NCBI GenBank assembly: GCA_023441845.1
Contig: JAEZNF010000078.1
Coordinates: 1-7,373 of the forward strand
Direction of reading: 5' to 3'
Length of the DNA stretch: 7,373 nt
From: Bacillota bacterium
GTDB lineage: Bacteria > Bacillota > Clostridia > Acetivibrionales > DSM-2933
Shown here: positions 1 to 6,880 of the stretch, piece by piece
Position numbering within the stretch: position 1 is the first letter of the stretch
Layout: every line of letters begins with the position of its first letter
Notes under the pieces: model-generated
Databases searched by the model: none
What the model was told of the DNA's origin: nothing
What the model saw: only the letters and a program-made list of their open reading frames with translations
Translations under genes and position numbers: made by a program

Positions 1-3000
1 CTCCATCCTCTTCCAATAACTGTCTTTGTATCCTTATCCGATGAATCATACGTCCTTTTTAGCTCAATGGTAATACCAGTCGAATTTATTGTAATATCAC
101 TTATTTCGGTAGTATAATTACCCGAAATATATTTACTTCCAGCTATATTTATATTCGTACTGGTATTGGTATTTGATCCGGGAAGCTGAATGGGCATATA
201 CTTCTGAACTTTTGTGGTTATATCATCAGAATCCTTTCCTCCCAAAAGATAAATCTGACTATACGCTACTCCATAGGCAAATGAACTTCTTGCATCTGTA
301 AGTGACTTTTTGGTTGTCCATGTATTGCTTGACGGATCATACATTTCGACAGTTCTCAAATAGTTGCCGTTATACCCTCCTAAGACATATATTTTACCGT
401 TTATCACACAAGCTCCAAATTCTGTTCTCTTTGTAGTCATACCTTTAGTTGATGTTGACCAACTGTTTGTATTAGGGTTATATACTTCAACTGTATCAAG
501 ATAAACAGTTTTTCCTGTACTATCTACGCTTTCTCCGCCTATTACATAAATCTTCCCATCAATCACTACTGCAGCAGCTCCGCTTCTTGCTGTAGGCATT
601 CTCGTAATTGCATCGTAAGTCAACGTATTACCGCGTGTTGGATCAAATATATCTATTGTATTAAGATATCCCGTTGAGTTGTATCCTCCGATAATATATA
701 TTTTGCCGTCTAACACCGCAGTTGCAGGACTTCTTCTTGGTGTTGACGCAACTAAATACTCGATAACTTCTTCAGTTTCAGAAGAATAAGATTCTATATT
801 ACCTAAATAGTTACCATTGTATCCTCCTATGGTATATATCTGATTATTTAAAACAGCTATACCCATATCACATTTGGAAGTGGATATTTTACCGACTTGA
901 GTCAACGTGCCTTTTATAGGGTCATATTCTTCAATAGCATCAGAGTAATTATTATTTTTATCATACCCTCCAAAGGTGTAAATTTTAGCATAAACTGATG
1001 CTCCCGCCAGGTTTGTTTTTTCCACAATTACACCCTTTAAATCAGTTGTTGAACCTTCCATTGGAGTAGGGTATTTGTACAACTCTTCTAGTTTATTCCA
1101 TATAGGGGTAGCACAAGTAAATTTATAGCCAAGTTCAAGGGGCTTTGTAATTTCAAGTATGTTAAAACGGGAAGTTTTTGGATTCGAAAAGCTTACTGTC
1201 TGAATAGCTGTACCTGATAACACTACCTTATGTTCTTTTGATGCACTAAAATTATATTCGCTACTTGTAGAGTAAGCTTTCTTTTGAGTAAAGTTACCTC
1301 TGATTTCCAAAGTACCTGCTGTCAGAAAGTCAGTATGGTTATCTGTAGAGGCAGTAAAAAAATTGCCGCCAACTAGCACATAATCATCCGGCCTAGTCAT
1401 TTGCAAGTAGCCAAAACCGCGCTTATCATCAATTTCAGGTGTCGATAAACTATAGTCGCCTTTAACTTCCAAGTATCCTTCGTTAACGTCCATATTACCT
1501 TTTCCTTGTATCAAGTTACCACTTACAATCAGTTTTCCACCATTTAAATCAATTTTTCCCCAGCCCAAATTATCCCTAGATTCCCTAGAAAGTCGTAAGT
1601 CACCTTTTATGTTTAATGTTCTTCCATTCAAATCTAGCGTATCGTAGCCTAGCAAATTAACATTCGCTTCAATTGTTACATCTTCCGATAATGGATTGGT
1701 AACAATTATATTTGCATTAGATTTTATATTGGAATAGCTTGTTAGATTGTTAATTCTTACAGTAGTATTAAAGTTAACTCCTTCTTTTTGATTAGTTATG
1801 CTTAACTTATTAAAACATGATGTAGTGTTATTAAAACTAATCTTTTGAAGACCCTCACCAGATAACACTACCTTATGTTCTGCTGATGCTTTAAAACTAT
1901 ATTTACTACTTTCAGTGTAAGCTTTCTGTTGAGTAAAATCTCCTTTTATCACTAACTCTCCTGCCGTTAGATATTTACTATGATCATTTTCACTTGCTGT
2001 AAAGAAACTTCCTCCAACCATCACATAATCTTTAAAATTGACCATTTGTAAGTATCCGTAACTACGCCGGTCACCGCCATTTGATGCTATATTGTAATAG
2101 CCTGTTATAAATAGCTTCCCTCCATGTATGTACATTGTTCCACCTATTTGGGTTAAATTGCCATAAACATACATGTTATGCCCATTTAAATCAATCGTAC
2201 CACCGGTTACATTTAAGTCACCGTAGTAATAAACATCTGAATCCAATATAAGGTCCTGATTAATTTCATAAGTCATAACGGCCTTGGGATAGTTGCTATC
2301 TGTCGTATTAAAATGCCTTGCCACAGCCATGATATCAGCCATATTTACTACATTATTCATATCTACATCATTTTCTGCTATATACCTACTATCACCTTTA
2401 TTAGAATTAAAAGAGCTAGCTATTTTCATTATATCATTCAGATTAATTGCACCGTCTTTACTAATATCTCCTACCCACATTATTACAGGATTATCATTTG
2501 TGCCAATTTTAATGTTTGAACTTACCGGCACATTACTTATTTTTCTGGTAAGATAACCGCCCTTACTTACTCTTATTTCGTAATTTCCAGTTACATTAGG
2601 AGTAAAAGAAAACTTAAAATATCCATCACCATTTGTCGTTCCCGATGCTTTCGTTTGCGATATTGTACCAATAATTTCAACTATTTCAACTGTAAAATTC
2701 GACTTTATTGAAGTTGATTCTGAAGAAATATATCCGTATATATCATAAGTTTTGCCTTCATATAATGTAAATCCTCCGCTTTCATTAGCACTTGCCGTTA
2801 CAGACTGGGGATTTACAGGTAATGCGCTGTTTATAATCTGCGGCTGTTGCACAGAATAACCGTAATCAATTTTACTTCCGTTCCAATCATATAAACATAT
2901 GCCAGAAGCGCAGCCAGGCATTGTTACAGTATTGTCAAATTCTATCTTGATCTGATTATTCTTTAGAACTTTGAACTTTATAACTGCTAAAGTTCCGCTT

Positions 3001-6000
3001 GTTTCAGCTACGCCAATTTGTCTATAAGCTTCAAAACCAATATAACTTCTACAGAAATTCAATATTCCTTCCTGTAGATTGTTTGATGCACTTGAAAACG
3101 GAGAATAATCACTATTCAGAAGTATACTTCCGCTTGCCGGTTTTGTGCTAACTCCATATGGCTGCAAGCTGTCATCTACAGGCTGTATAACAGCCGGATC
3201 ATACTTCAAATTAACCTGATAACCTGCAAAATCGCTCATCCTGTCAACACTTAACGTAGCAGTAATAATATCCCCTACTGCCGCCGATGTCTTGTCAAAA
3301 TCAACCTTTATAATCCCTGCATTTTCATCAGTCACACTCAGCTTATAGCTCTGTGTCTCAGAACTGCCAGAATAAGAATACACCTTAATATAGTAAGACC
3401 CTGCTGCAAGCTGCCGGATTACAGCCTCATCATAGTTGCTGCCATTGGTAGAACTTGACATCAGTGTAAAGCTGCCTGATTCATACGAATATACAGCAAC
3501 GTCATAATCCGTTCCTTCAGGTATATTCTGAAGTCTTACACCTACATTGGTGCTGCTGCTGACTGAAAATTCAAAGAAGTCGGTATCATCTGGGTTGTCG
3601 ATTGTAGCACTTGTACAGCTTCCCAAATCTAACGACGGTGTTCCTGTAAGCATGACATCATAAGCATCATCGTTCAATTCATAGCTATCTGTTGTATAAA
3701 CATTTGCCTGGACTTCATATGTATCGGATGCGTTTGATCCTGCGCTTGAATAAACCCTTATATAATACCTGCCGGGTGTATCTATAATCTCGGTGACCTT
3801 CTCATCATAGTTAAGGCTGGTATACGACCCGCTAATCAACGTTGTGCCGTCACTTTTATATACCTCAAGATCATAGTCACTATCGGATGGAATACTTTTT
3901 AACGTTACATTAAGCTTTCCTGTTTTCGTAGTATCCAATGCAAACCAGTCTTCATCTGTATTCACATTTATTGTTGCCTCTGTTGCATTATCGGAAGTTA
4001 TAGGTGTTGCCAGAAGACTCCCGTCGTTTGGTTCATAGCTGTCAGGCGGACAATCGTGGGAATAAATAATAATCTGGTAATTGTGATCGTTCGATGTGCT
4101 GCTATAAGGATATACCTTCAAGTAATATGTGCCTAATACCGATGGCGTATATTCTATATTCTCGTCATAATTGCCGCTTACATTTGAATATCCCAGCGTA
4201 GTTTGCGAGCTGTTATAAAGATAAATATCATAGTCTTCACCCTGCGCCATGCCTATTAAGTCAATTGAATATGTTTTCCCTGCTCTAAGAAGTATTTTAT
4301 AATAATCACTTCCTATGCTCTTATCTGCTGTTCCGAATACAGTACCCTGATATATCTGCTGGGCAGTATCGAATGAATGGTTCGCGCCATTGTCTTCCAT
4401 ATAACTCATGGTAGATACATCACTCATACTTGTATTATTATTATCATTTAAAGCAGTATCGGAAAAAACCGGCGCATTTCCGCCCAAGTCGGTTAATAAG
4501 TCTGCTGCTGCCTTTATACCTGTCCTATACTCTGTACCATCCTGCGCAACAGATTTTGCCATAAGGTATTTGACATCATCCATACTTTCAACCATTATTT
4601 CAGCCTGGTGCTTTTTAGTCATCCTATTTGATGTGTAGACCTTCTCAACACCTTCCGAACTTCCGTAATGAAGCTCAGTATTCGCTTCTGTCGCAGTTGT
4701 CCAGATAACGGTTACAAATTTCTCTTTCATTTTGAATACACTTAAGTTTTCTATTCCATTATCTGAAGACATCTTTGCTATACCGGTTTTGGTTACCGAG
4801 TCAATAAATAAGTTTTTTTCACTCATAAGCGGCTTTGGAATCTTGTTATTCCCGCTTGCAGAAGTATCATAAATCGGACCCGGTTCCTTGGATTTAGGTC
4901 CTGAAATTGGTGTAGGCGTAGGCGCCGCTGTTGGTTGGGCGCTGGCAGAAGCAGCTGTATTTACAAGAGAAGCGTAAGCATTCAGTCTTCCACACGATGA
5001 TACCTTACCCGTAAGGTTTTGTTGTTTGGTTACATTATTTATGATTCTTTCTTTAATATCTAATGCGCTTAGTGACATATCATTGCTCTTTATTAATGCA
5101 GCAACACCTGATACAAACGGCACTGCCATTGAGGTGCCGCTCATCAGCCCGTAATTGTTTCCAGGAAGTGTACTGAGTATGCCGCTTCCTGGGGCCGCTA
5201 TATGTACTTTTGAACCATAGTTTGAAAATGGCGTAAGCTCTCCTTTGTTATCAATAGCCCCAACCGTTATAATATTAGGCAATTCAAAACTACCTGGATA
5301 CACGGGATTTAAACCTGTATCCCTTGACGAATTCCCGGCAGCACATATAAAAAGAATGCTGCTGTCAGACATAACATCCTTTAAGGCCTCGTTATAATCA
5401 TTTCCTCCCCATGAGCAGCTGAAAATCTTGACACCAAGGCCGATCCCATACTCTATTGCAGATATGGCATCACTCGTGCTGCCATTGTTTCCATCAATAA
5501 ATTTTAATGGGAGAATCTTTATATTTGGAGATACCCCTGCAATACCTCCATTGTTCAATCGAGAAGCTATAATCCCTGCGATATGAGTTCCATGCGCATC
5601 TTGAGATGCCGAAGTGTAAACGTTTCCGTTATCCTCTACAAAATTCCACCCATGTAAATCGTCTATCTTATTATTTCTATCTTCATCCAACCCATTTGAC
5701 TGCTCATTTGGATTAGTATATATATTACCTTGCAATTCAGGATGTGATATGTCAACTCCCGTGTCAACTACGGCAACAACAGTTTCACCGGTTCCAGTTG
5801 TAATGTTCCAGGCATTTTCTGCGTTTATATCTACCCCGGAAGTACCTGTCTGTCCGTTTACAACCTGTCCATTATTCGAAAGCGCCCATTGTTCGGTATA
5901 TCTACTGTCCTCAGGTACTAAAAAAGTATCCAATACGTAATCGGGCTGAGCATATTCAACATTTGAATCCTTCTTAAGTTCATTTATCACACTGGTTATA

Positions 6001-6503
6001 TCTTCATCACCCGATACTTCCAGGCTTTCCATCTTAAAACGCTCGCTCTTTTTATTAGATTTAAGCTTTAAAGAAGGCTTTTTTGCAGTAAACTTTCCCT
6101 TTGTCTGCTCTGCTTTACTTAAGTCCTTATATTTTACTATTATTTTTTGTCCCTTCTTACTGGTCTTGCTTTGGTCAGCTATTTTCTCTTTGATGTCTCT
6201 CTTACCAGAATTATCAGATAAAATATTATCTGACTTTTCGTTTTGCACATTAGCTGCTGCCGTGGCTGTCGGAGTACTTAACAGCGAACTCACCGGAGTA
6301 CTGATTACAGCATTTTTTGCTTGATTATCATCGCCAAATTCCTTTATTGGCTTGTCTGTATTATTATCAGTTACAGAAGCCATATTCTCAGCATTTCCTA
6401 CTGCCGGTAATTCAGTACTAAACGCCGATGCCGAACTTAAAAACATCTCGATGATAAATACCATTAGAACCAGCAAAGCCATCCCTTTTCTACACTTTCT
6501 CAA
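1..6503 (-). CDS. Giant secreted S8 serine peptidase with PPC, cohesin, dockerin, kelch and RHS domains (C-terminus outside window)
   Basis: The frame is open for 2167 codons from a TTG at 6503-6501 to the window edge, with no stop or frameshift; the 3' end is missing. The start is set by a GGGGGA Shine-Dalgarno at 6511-6516, seven bases upstream, and by the signal peptide that follows (MRKCRKGMALLVLMVF..., likely cut after SSASA, residue 27). A Glu at residue 19 inside the hydrophobic core is slightly odd. Domains in order: propeptide about 119-192; S8 peptidase about 200-518; Pro/Thr linker 519-545; FnIII-like 566-668; three PPC domains 705-1057; cohesin-type 1064-1225; beta-sandwich 1229-1340; dockerin 1344-1401; duplicated beta unit 1409-1795; six kelch blades 1833-2088; RHS onset from 2123. 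The protein should be exported and act outside the cell; substrate and partners are unknown. Family assignments rest on visible motifs. A role as a surface or cellulosome-linked protease, or as an RHS toxin delivery protein, is inference. The gene stands alone behind a long leader, downstream of ssrA. Confidence 0.95.
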   Translation of the reverse strand, partial: MRKCRKGMALLVLMVFIIEMFLSSASAFSTELPAVGNAENMASVTDNNTDKPIKEFGDDNQAKNAVISTPVSSLLSTPTATAAANVQNEKSDNILSDNSGKRDIKEKIADQSKTSKKGQKIIVKYKDLSKAEQTKGKFTAKKPSLKLKSNKKSERFKMESLEVSGDEDITSVINELKKDSNVEYAQPDYVLDTFLVPEDSRYTEQWALSNNGQVVNGQTGTSGVDINAENAWNITTGTGETVVAVVDTGVDISHPELQGNIYTNPNEQSNGLDEDRNNKIDDLHGWNFVEDNGNVYTSASQDAHGTHIAGIIASRLNNGGIAGVSPNIKILPLKFIDGNNGSTSDAISAIEYGIGLGVKIFSCSWGGNDYNEALKDVMSDSSILFICAAGNSSRDTGLNPVYPGSFELPNIITVGAIDNKGELTPFSNYGSKVHIAAPGSGILSTLPGNNYGLMSGTSMAVPFVSGVAALIKSNDMSLSALDIKERIINNVTKQQNLTGKVSSCGRLNAYASLVNTAASASAQPTAAPTPTPISGPKSKEPGPIYDTSASGNNKIPKPLMSEKNLFIDSVTKTGIAKMSSDNGIENLSVFKMKEKFVTVIWTTATEANTELHYGSSEGVEKVYTSNRMTKKHQAEIMVESMDDVKYLMAKSVAQDGTEYRTGIKAAADLLTDLGGNAPVFSDTALNDNNNTSMSDVSTMSYMEDNGANHSFDTAQQIYQGTVFGTADKSIGSDYYKILLRAGKTYSIDLIGMAQGEDYDIYLYNSSQTTLGYSNVSGNYDENIEYTPSVLGTYYLKVYPYSSTSNDHNYQIIIYSHDCPPDSYEPNDGSLLATPITSDNATEATINVNTDEDWFALDTTKTGKLNVTLKSIPSDSDYDLEVYKSDGTTLISGSYTSLNYDEKVTEIIDTPGRYYIRVYSSAGSNASDTYEVQANVYTTDSYELNDDAYDVMLTGTPSLDLGSCTSATIDNPDDTDFFEFSVSSSTNVGVRLQNIPEGTDYDVAVYSYESGSFTLMSSSTNGSNYDEAVIRQLAAGSYYIKVYSYSGSSETQSYKLSVTDENAGIIKVDFDKTSAAVGDIITATLSVDRMSDFAGYQVNLKYDPAVIQPVDDSLQPYGVSTKPASGSILLNSDYSPFSSASNNLQEGILNFCRSYIGFEAYRQIGVAETSGTLAVIKFKVLKNNQIKIEFDNTVTMPGCASGICLYDWNGSKIDYGYSVQQPQIINSALPVNPQSVTASANESGGFTLYEGKTYDIYGYISSESTSIKSNFTVEIVEIIGTISQTKASGTTNGDGYFKFSFTPNVTGNYEIRVSKGGYLTRKISNVPVSSNIKIGTNDNPVIMWVGDISKDGAINLNDIMKIASSFNSNKGDSRYIAENDVDMNNVVNMADIMAVARHFNTTDSNYPKAVMTYEINQDLILDSDVYYYGDLNVTGGTIDLNGHNMYVYGNLTQIGGTMYIHGGKLFITGYYNIASNGGDRRSYGYLQMVNFKDYVMVGGSFFTASENDHSKYLTAGELVIKGDFTQQKAYTESSKYSFKASAEHKVVLSGEGLQKISFNNTTSCFNKLSITNQKEGVNFNTTVRINNLTSYSNIKSNANIIVTNPLSEDVTIEANVNLLGYDTLDLNGRTLNIKGDLRLSRESRDNLGWGKIDLNGGKLIVSGNLIQGKGNMDVNEGYLEVKGDYSLSTPEIDDKRGFGYLQMTRPDDYVLVGGNFFTASTDNHTDFLTAGTLEIRGNFTQKKAYSTSSEYNFSASKEHKVVLSGTAIQTVSFSNPKTSRFNILEITKPLELGYKFTCATPIWNKLEELYKYPTPMEGSTTDLKGVIVEKTNLAGASVYAKIYTFGGYDKNNNYSDAIEEYDPIKGTLTQVGKISTSKCDMGIAVLNNQIYTIGGYNGNYLGNIESYSSETEEVIEYLVASTPRRSPATAVLDGKIYIIGGYNSTGYLNTIDIFDPTRGNTLTYDAITRMPTARSGAAAVVIDGKIYVIGGESVDSTGKTVYLDTVEVYNPNTNSWSTSTKGMTTKRTEFGACVINGKIYVLGGYNGNYLRTVEMYDPSSNTWTTKKSLTDARSSFAYGVAYSQIYLLGGKDSDDITTKVQKYMPIQLPGSNTNTSTNINIAGSKYISGNYTTEISDITINSTGITIELKRTYDSSDKDTKTVIGRGW
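3..137 (-). other. Start of an RHS/YD-repeat region (DUF6531-like), cut by the window edge
   Basis: The last visible residues read ISGNYTTEISDITINSTG and then ITIELKRTYDSSDKDTKT, ending IGRGW. This matches the entry module of RHS proteins: 'G-N-...-D-I-x-I-x-x-x-G-hydrophobic-x-hydrophobic-x-R-T-Y-[ND]-S-...-G-x-G-W'. RHS repeats build a hollow shell that encloses a C-terminal effector in many bacterial toxins. The body and the tip lie beyond the edge. An Asn/Thr-rich linker (GSNTNTSTNINIAG) separates it from the kelch propeller. Confidence 0.78.
240..1007 (-). other. Six-blade kelch beta-propeller (residues about 1833-2088)
   Basis: Six kelch motifs with the double glycine appear: IYTFGGY, IYTIGGY, IYIIGGY, IYVIGGE, IYVLGGY and IYLLGGK, spaced about 45-53 residues apart. 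They alternate with 'YDP...NTWT' and 'MPTARSGAA'-type strands (VEVYNPNTNSWS, VEMYDPSSNTWT). This is the classic kelch propeller, usually a protein- or sugar-binding module. It lies between the duplicated beta unit and the RHS onset. Confidence 0.92.
1119..2279 (-). repeat. Duplicated beta-rich unit, exact 215-residue period (residues about 1409-1795)
   Basis: Two copies (about 1409-1580 and 1605-1795) share the blocks 'LDLNG', 'GGKLxxxG', 'GYLQM', 'DYVxVGGxFFTAS', 'LTAGxLxIxGxFTQxKAY', 'SASxEHKVVLSG' and 'FNxLxIT'. Matching blocks are 215 codons apart (GYLQM at 1483 and 1698), which is 645 bp. At DNA level a 21-bp stretch starting gataacactacctta is identical at 1216-1236 and 1861-1881. Short 'G-x-L-x-V-x-G' turns recur, which suggests a beta-helix or stacked beta-sheet as in FapA/hemagglutinin-like surface proteins. 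I do not recognise a named family with certainty. Confidence 0.85.
2301..2474 (-). other. Dockerin domain with two calcium loops (residues about 1344-1401)
   Basis: Two EF-hand-like repeats are visible. Loop 1 is GDISKDGAINLNDIMKIASS, with ligands at D1346, S1348, D1350, N1354 and D1357. Loop 2 is DVDMNNVVNMADIMAVARHF, with D1379, D1381, N1383, N1387 and D1390. Both loops have the calcium ligand set and the following 'DIM-x-I/V-A' helix of dockerins. Hydrophobic residues (Leu/Met) sit at helix positions that often differ between type I and type II dockerins, so this may be a type II-like specificity (inference). The dockerin is internal, whereas most dockerins lie at a protein end. Confidence 0.9.
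2475..2819 (-). other. Beta-sandwich linker domain between cohesin and dockerin (residues about 1229-1343)
   Basis: Residues 1229-1343 include TLYEGKTYDIYGYISS, then TNGDGYFKFSFTPNVTGNYEI and VSKGGYLTRKISNVPV. The 'T-N-G-D-G-x-F-x-F' strand followed by 'G-Y-L-x-R' resembles carboxypeptidase-regulatory-like / CnaB-like beta-sandwiches, which often sit next to dockerins. It probably acts as a rigid spacer. No catalytic motif is visible. Confidence 0.5.
2829..3314 (-). other. Cohesin-type domain (residues about 1064-1225)
   Basis: The domain opens with IIKVDFDKTSAAVGDIITATLSVD-like strands (residues about 1064-1088) and continues with FAGYQVNLKYDPAVIQP, the hallmark 'GYQxxLxYDPxVL' of cohesins. 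It then has GVAETSGTLAVIKFKVL and ends ICLYDWNGSKIDYGY. This is the order seen in cohesin modules (VGD start, YDP strand, ETSGTLA strand, closing strand). Cohesins bind dockerins in cellulosomes, but cohesin-like modules also occur in non-cellulosomal surface proteins. Cys at about 1198 and 1203 could form a small disulphide loop. Whether this copy binds a dockerin cannot be judged from sequence alone. Confidence 0.82.
3333..4391 (-). other. Three tandem bacterial pre-peptidase C-terminal (PPC) domains
   Basis: Three copies of about 110-119 residues lie at about 705-814, 821-935 and 939-1057. Each has the PPC signature: a 'DSYEPND' or 'SFDTAQQ' start, a 'D-x-D-x-F/Y' strand (SDYYKI, EDWFAL, TDFFEF), a 'DYD-hydrophobic-VY' strand (DYDIYLY, DYDLEVY, DYDVAVY), a 'NYDE' turn, and a 'G-x-YY-hydrophobic-K/R-VY' strand (GTYYLKVYPY, GRYYIRVYSS, GSYYIKVYSY). 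PPC domains are common C-terminal to secreted peptidases, and some are removed on maturation. The first copy lacks the 'SYEPND' lead-in and begins with HSFDTAQQ. Confidence 0.88.
4500..4808 (-). other. Fibronectin-III-like beta-sandwich (residues about 566-668)
   Basis: The segment contains FVTVIWTTATEANTELHYG, then KKHQAEI, and YLMAKSVAQDGTEYRTG. This alternation matches the FnIII-like/purple-acid-phosphatase-N pattern, where a 'W-T-T/S-x-x-x-A' strand is followed by 'YG' and a late 'Y-x-x-x-S-x-D-x-x-G' strand. It follows a Pro/Thr linker (APTPTPISGP) that separates it from the peptidase. It is probably a structural spacer. The family call is by pattern only and another Ig-like fold is possible. 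Confidence 0.55.
4950..5930 (-). other. Subtilisin-like S8 peptidase catalytic domain (residues about 193-518)
   Basis: All catalytic-site motifs are present and in order: Asp in VVAVVDTGVD (D247, codon 5763-5765), His in DAHGTHIAG (H304, codon 5592-5594), the oxyanion Asn in ICAAGNSS (N391, codon 5331-5333) and Ser in MSGTSMAVPFVSG (S458, codon 5130-5132). Spacings of 57 and 154 residues from Asp to His and from His to Ser fit the S8 family. The domain ends at about GRLNAYASLV. A NPNEQSNGLDEDRNNK insert after the Asp motif is Asp/Asn-rich and could bind calcium, as in the related fervidolysin/subtilase group (inference). No catalytic residue is missing, so the enzyme is predicted active. Confidence 0.95.
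5928..6149 (-). other. Subtilase propeptide region (residues about 119-192)
   Basis: After a low-complexity stretch rich in Ser, Thr, Ala, Asn and Lys, the protein contains KIIVKYKD near residue 120 and ends in NVEYAQPDYVLD at about 181-192. This beta-strand start and the 'VEYAQPDY' ending are typical of the inhibitor/chaperone propeptide of S8 peptidases. It is followed by RYTEQWAL at 201-208, the usual lead-in to the mature enzyme. The enzyme is therefore probably made as a zymogen and cut near residue 195-200. The cut site is inferred, and the middle of this region (about 130-165, Lys-rich) is longer and less typical than in many subtilases. Confidence 0.7.
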
Positions 6504-6510
6504 ATTTTAC

Positions 6511-6519
6511 TCCCCCTAC
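6511..6519 (-). promoter_or_regulatory. Strong Shine-Dalgarno for the TTG start
   Basis: On the minus strand GTAGGGGGAG lies seven bases before TTG at 6503. It decides the start: the next in-frame ATG (codon 8, 6480-6482) is too far from it and would remove the basic n-region of the signal peptide. Confidence 0.85.
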
Positions 6520-6621
6520 TTTCATAAAATATAATGTAAGTATTAATTTACTGCCCCAAACTTAATTTGCTTGTACCTAAGCTGCAAAATCAACGGTTGA
6601 AGGCTTGAAATTTTGTGGCTG

Positions 6622-6643
6622 AAAATACCACGAATGGCATTTT
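6622..6643 (-). promoter_or_regulatory. UUCG-capped hairpin in the leader of the giant gene
   Basis: The minus strand reads AAAATGCCA-TTCG-TGGTATTTT, a 9-bp stem closed by a UUCG tetraloop. One pair is G-U on this strand but A-C on the other, which favours a function as minus-strand RNA. It lies about 120 nt before the start codon. It is followed by only four T, so it is a weak terminator at best; a leader or attenuation element is possible. Confidence 0.5.
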
Positions 6644-6732
6644 AGCATCATTAATAACGTTTCTAATCAATAATAAGTAAGAAAATCTAAGATTCTCAAT
6701 ACTAAACAAGTTCCCCAAACTTTCTAAAATAT

Positions 6733-6760
6733 ATAATAGAAAACGCTATGAAAAAGCCAA
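6733..6760 (-). promoter_or_regulatory. Candidate sigma-A promoter for the giant gene
   Basis: On the minus strand TTGGCT (6755-6760) and TATTAT (6733-6738) are separated by 16 bp. Transcription would start near 6726, giving a leader of about 220 nt. The match is moderate and the region is AT-rich, so a chance match is possible. It lies downstream of the terminator-like hairpin at 6834-6880, so transcription of the gene probably starts here or nearby. Confidence 0.4.
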
Positions 6761-6789
6761 CTGTTCCATTGATGCGTGCATGAAAGATT

Positions 6790-6808
6790 TGCAAAAATAA
6801 GTTTTGCA
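6790..6808. repeat. Short perfect inverted repeat upstream of the candidate promoter
   Basis: TGCAAAA and TTTTGCA flank the five bases ataag. It lies about 30 bp upstream of the candidate -35 box and could be an operator, but no regulator family is recognisable. It also resembles part of the 22-bp repeats at 7096-7146 (TTTGCAAAAATA core), so common origin or chance are both possible. Confidence 0.4.
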
Positions 6809-6833
6809 GTAAAATTAAATAAAATAATAATAA

Positions 6834-6880
6834 AAAAATATACCTACAGGAAGTAATGAACTTAAAGTAGGCATATTTTT
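6834..6880 (-). terminator. Orphan intrinsic terminator
   Basis: On the minus strand AAAAATATGCCTAC (6880-6867) pairs with GTAGGTATATTTTT (6847-6834) over 14 bp, with one G-U pair and a 19-nt loop, and runs into TTTTTTTATTATTATTTT. This has the form of an intrinsic terminator. No gene ends just upstream: ssrA has its own terminator about 350 bp away. It either ends a small unannotated transcript or stops readthrough toward the giant gene. On the plus strand the stem has an A-C mismatch and a poorer T-tract. Confidence 0.65.

Noticed and set aside
2293..2556. Plus-strand open frames at 2293-2556 and 2313-2519
   Set aside because: They lie antisense to the dockerin and linker part of the giant gene, whose frame is continuous and carries recognisable motifs. 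Their hydrophobic translation is what antisense reading of such codons gives.
4408..4638. Plus-strand open frame at 4408-4638
   Set aside because: Antisense to the FnIII-like and linker region of the giant gene; no ribosome binding site or family motif.
5749..5940. Plus-strand open frame at 5749-5940
   Set aside because: Antisense to the start of the S8 catalytic domain, including the Asp motif; the Thr/Val/Ser-rich translation is a shadow.
6480..6482. ATG at codon 8 as the true start of the giant gene
   Set aside because: It is 28 bases from the Shine-Dalgarno and would remove the positively charged RKCRK segment that begins the signal peptide. TTG at 6503 has ideal spacing.
6352..6534. 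Plus-strand open frame at 6352-6534
   Set aside because: Antisense to the signal peptide region and ribosome binding site of the giant gene; nothing supports it as a gene.
6504..6830. Cyclic-di-GMP or other known riboswitch in the leader
   Set aside because: I looked for the conserved cores of GEMM (c-di-GMP-I), c-di-GMP-II and yybP-ykoY motifs and did not find them. A TGCACGCA stretch at 6774-6781 is too short to support GEMM and lies upstream of the candidate promoter.
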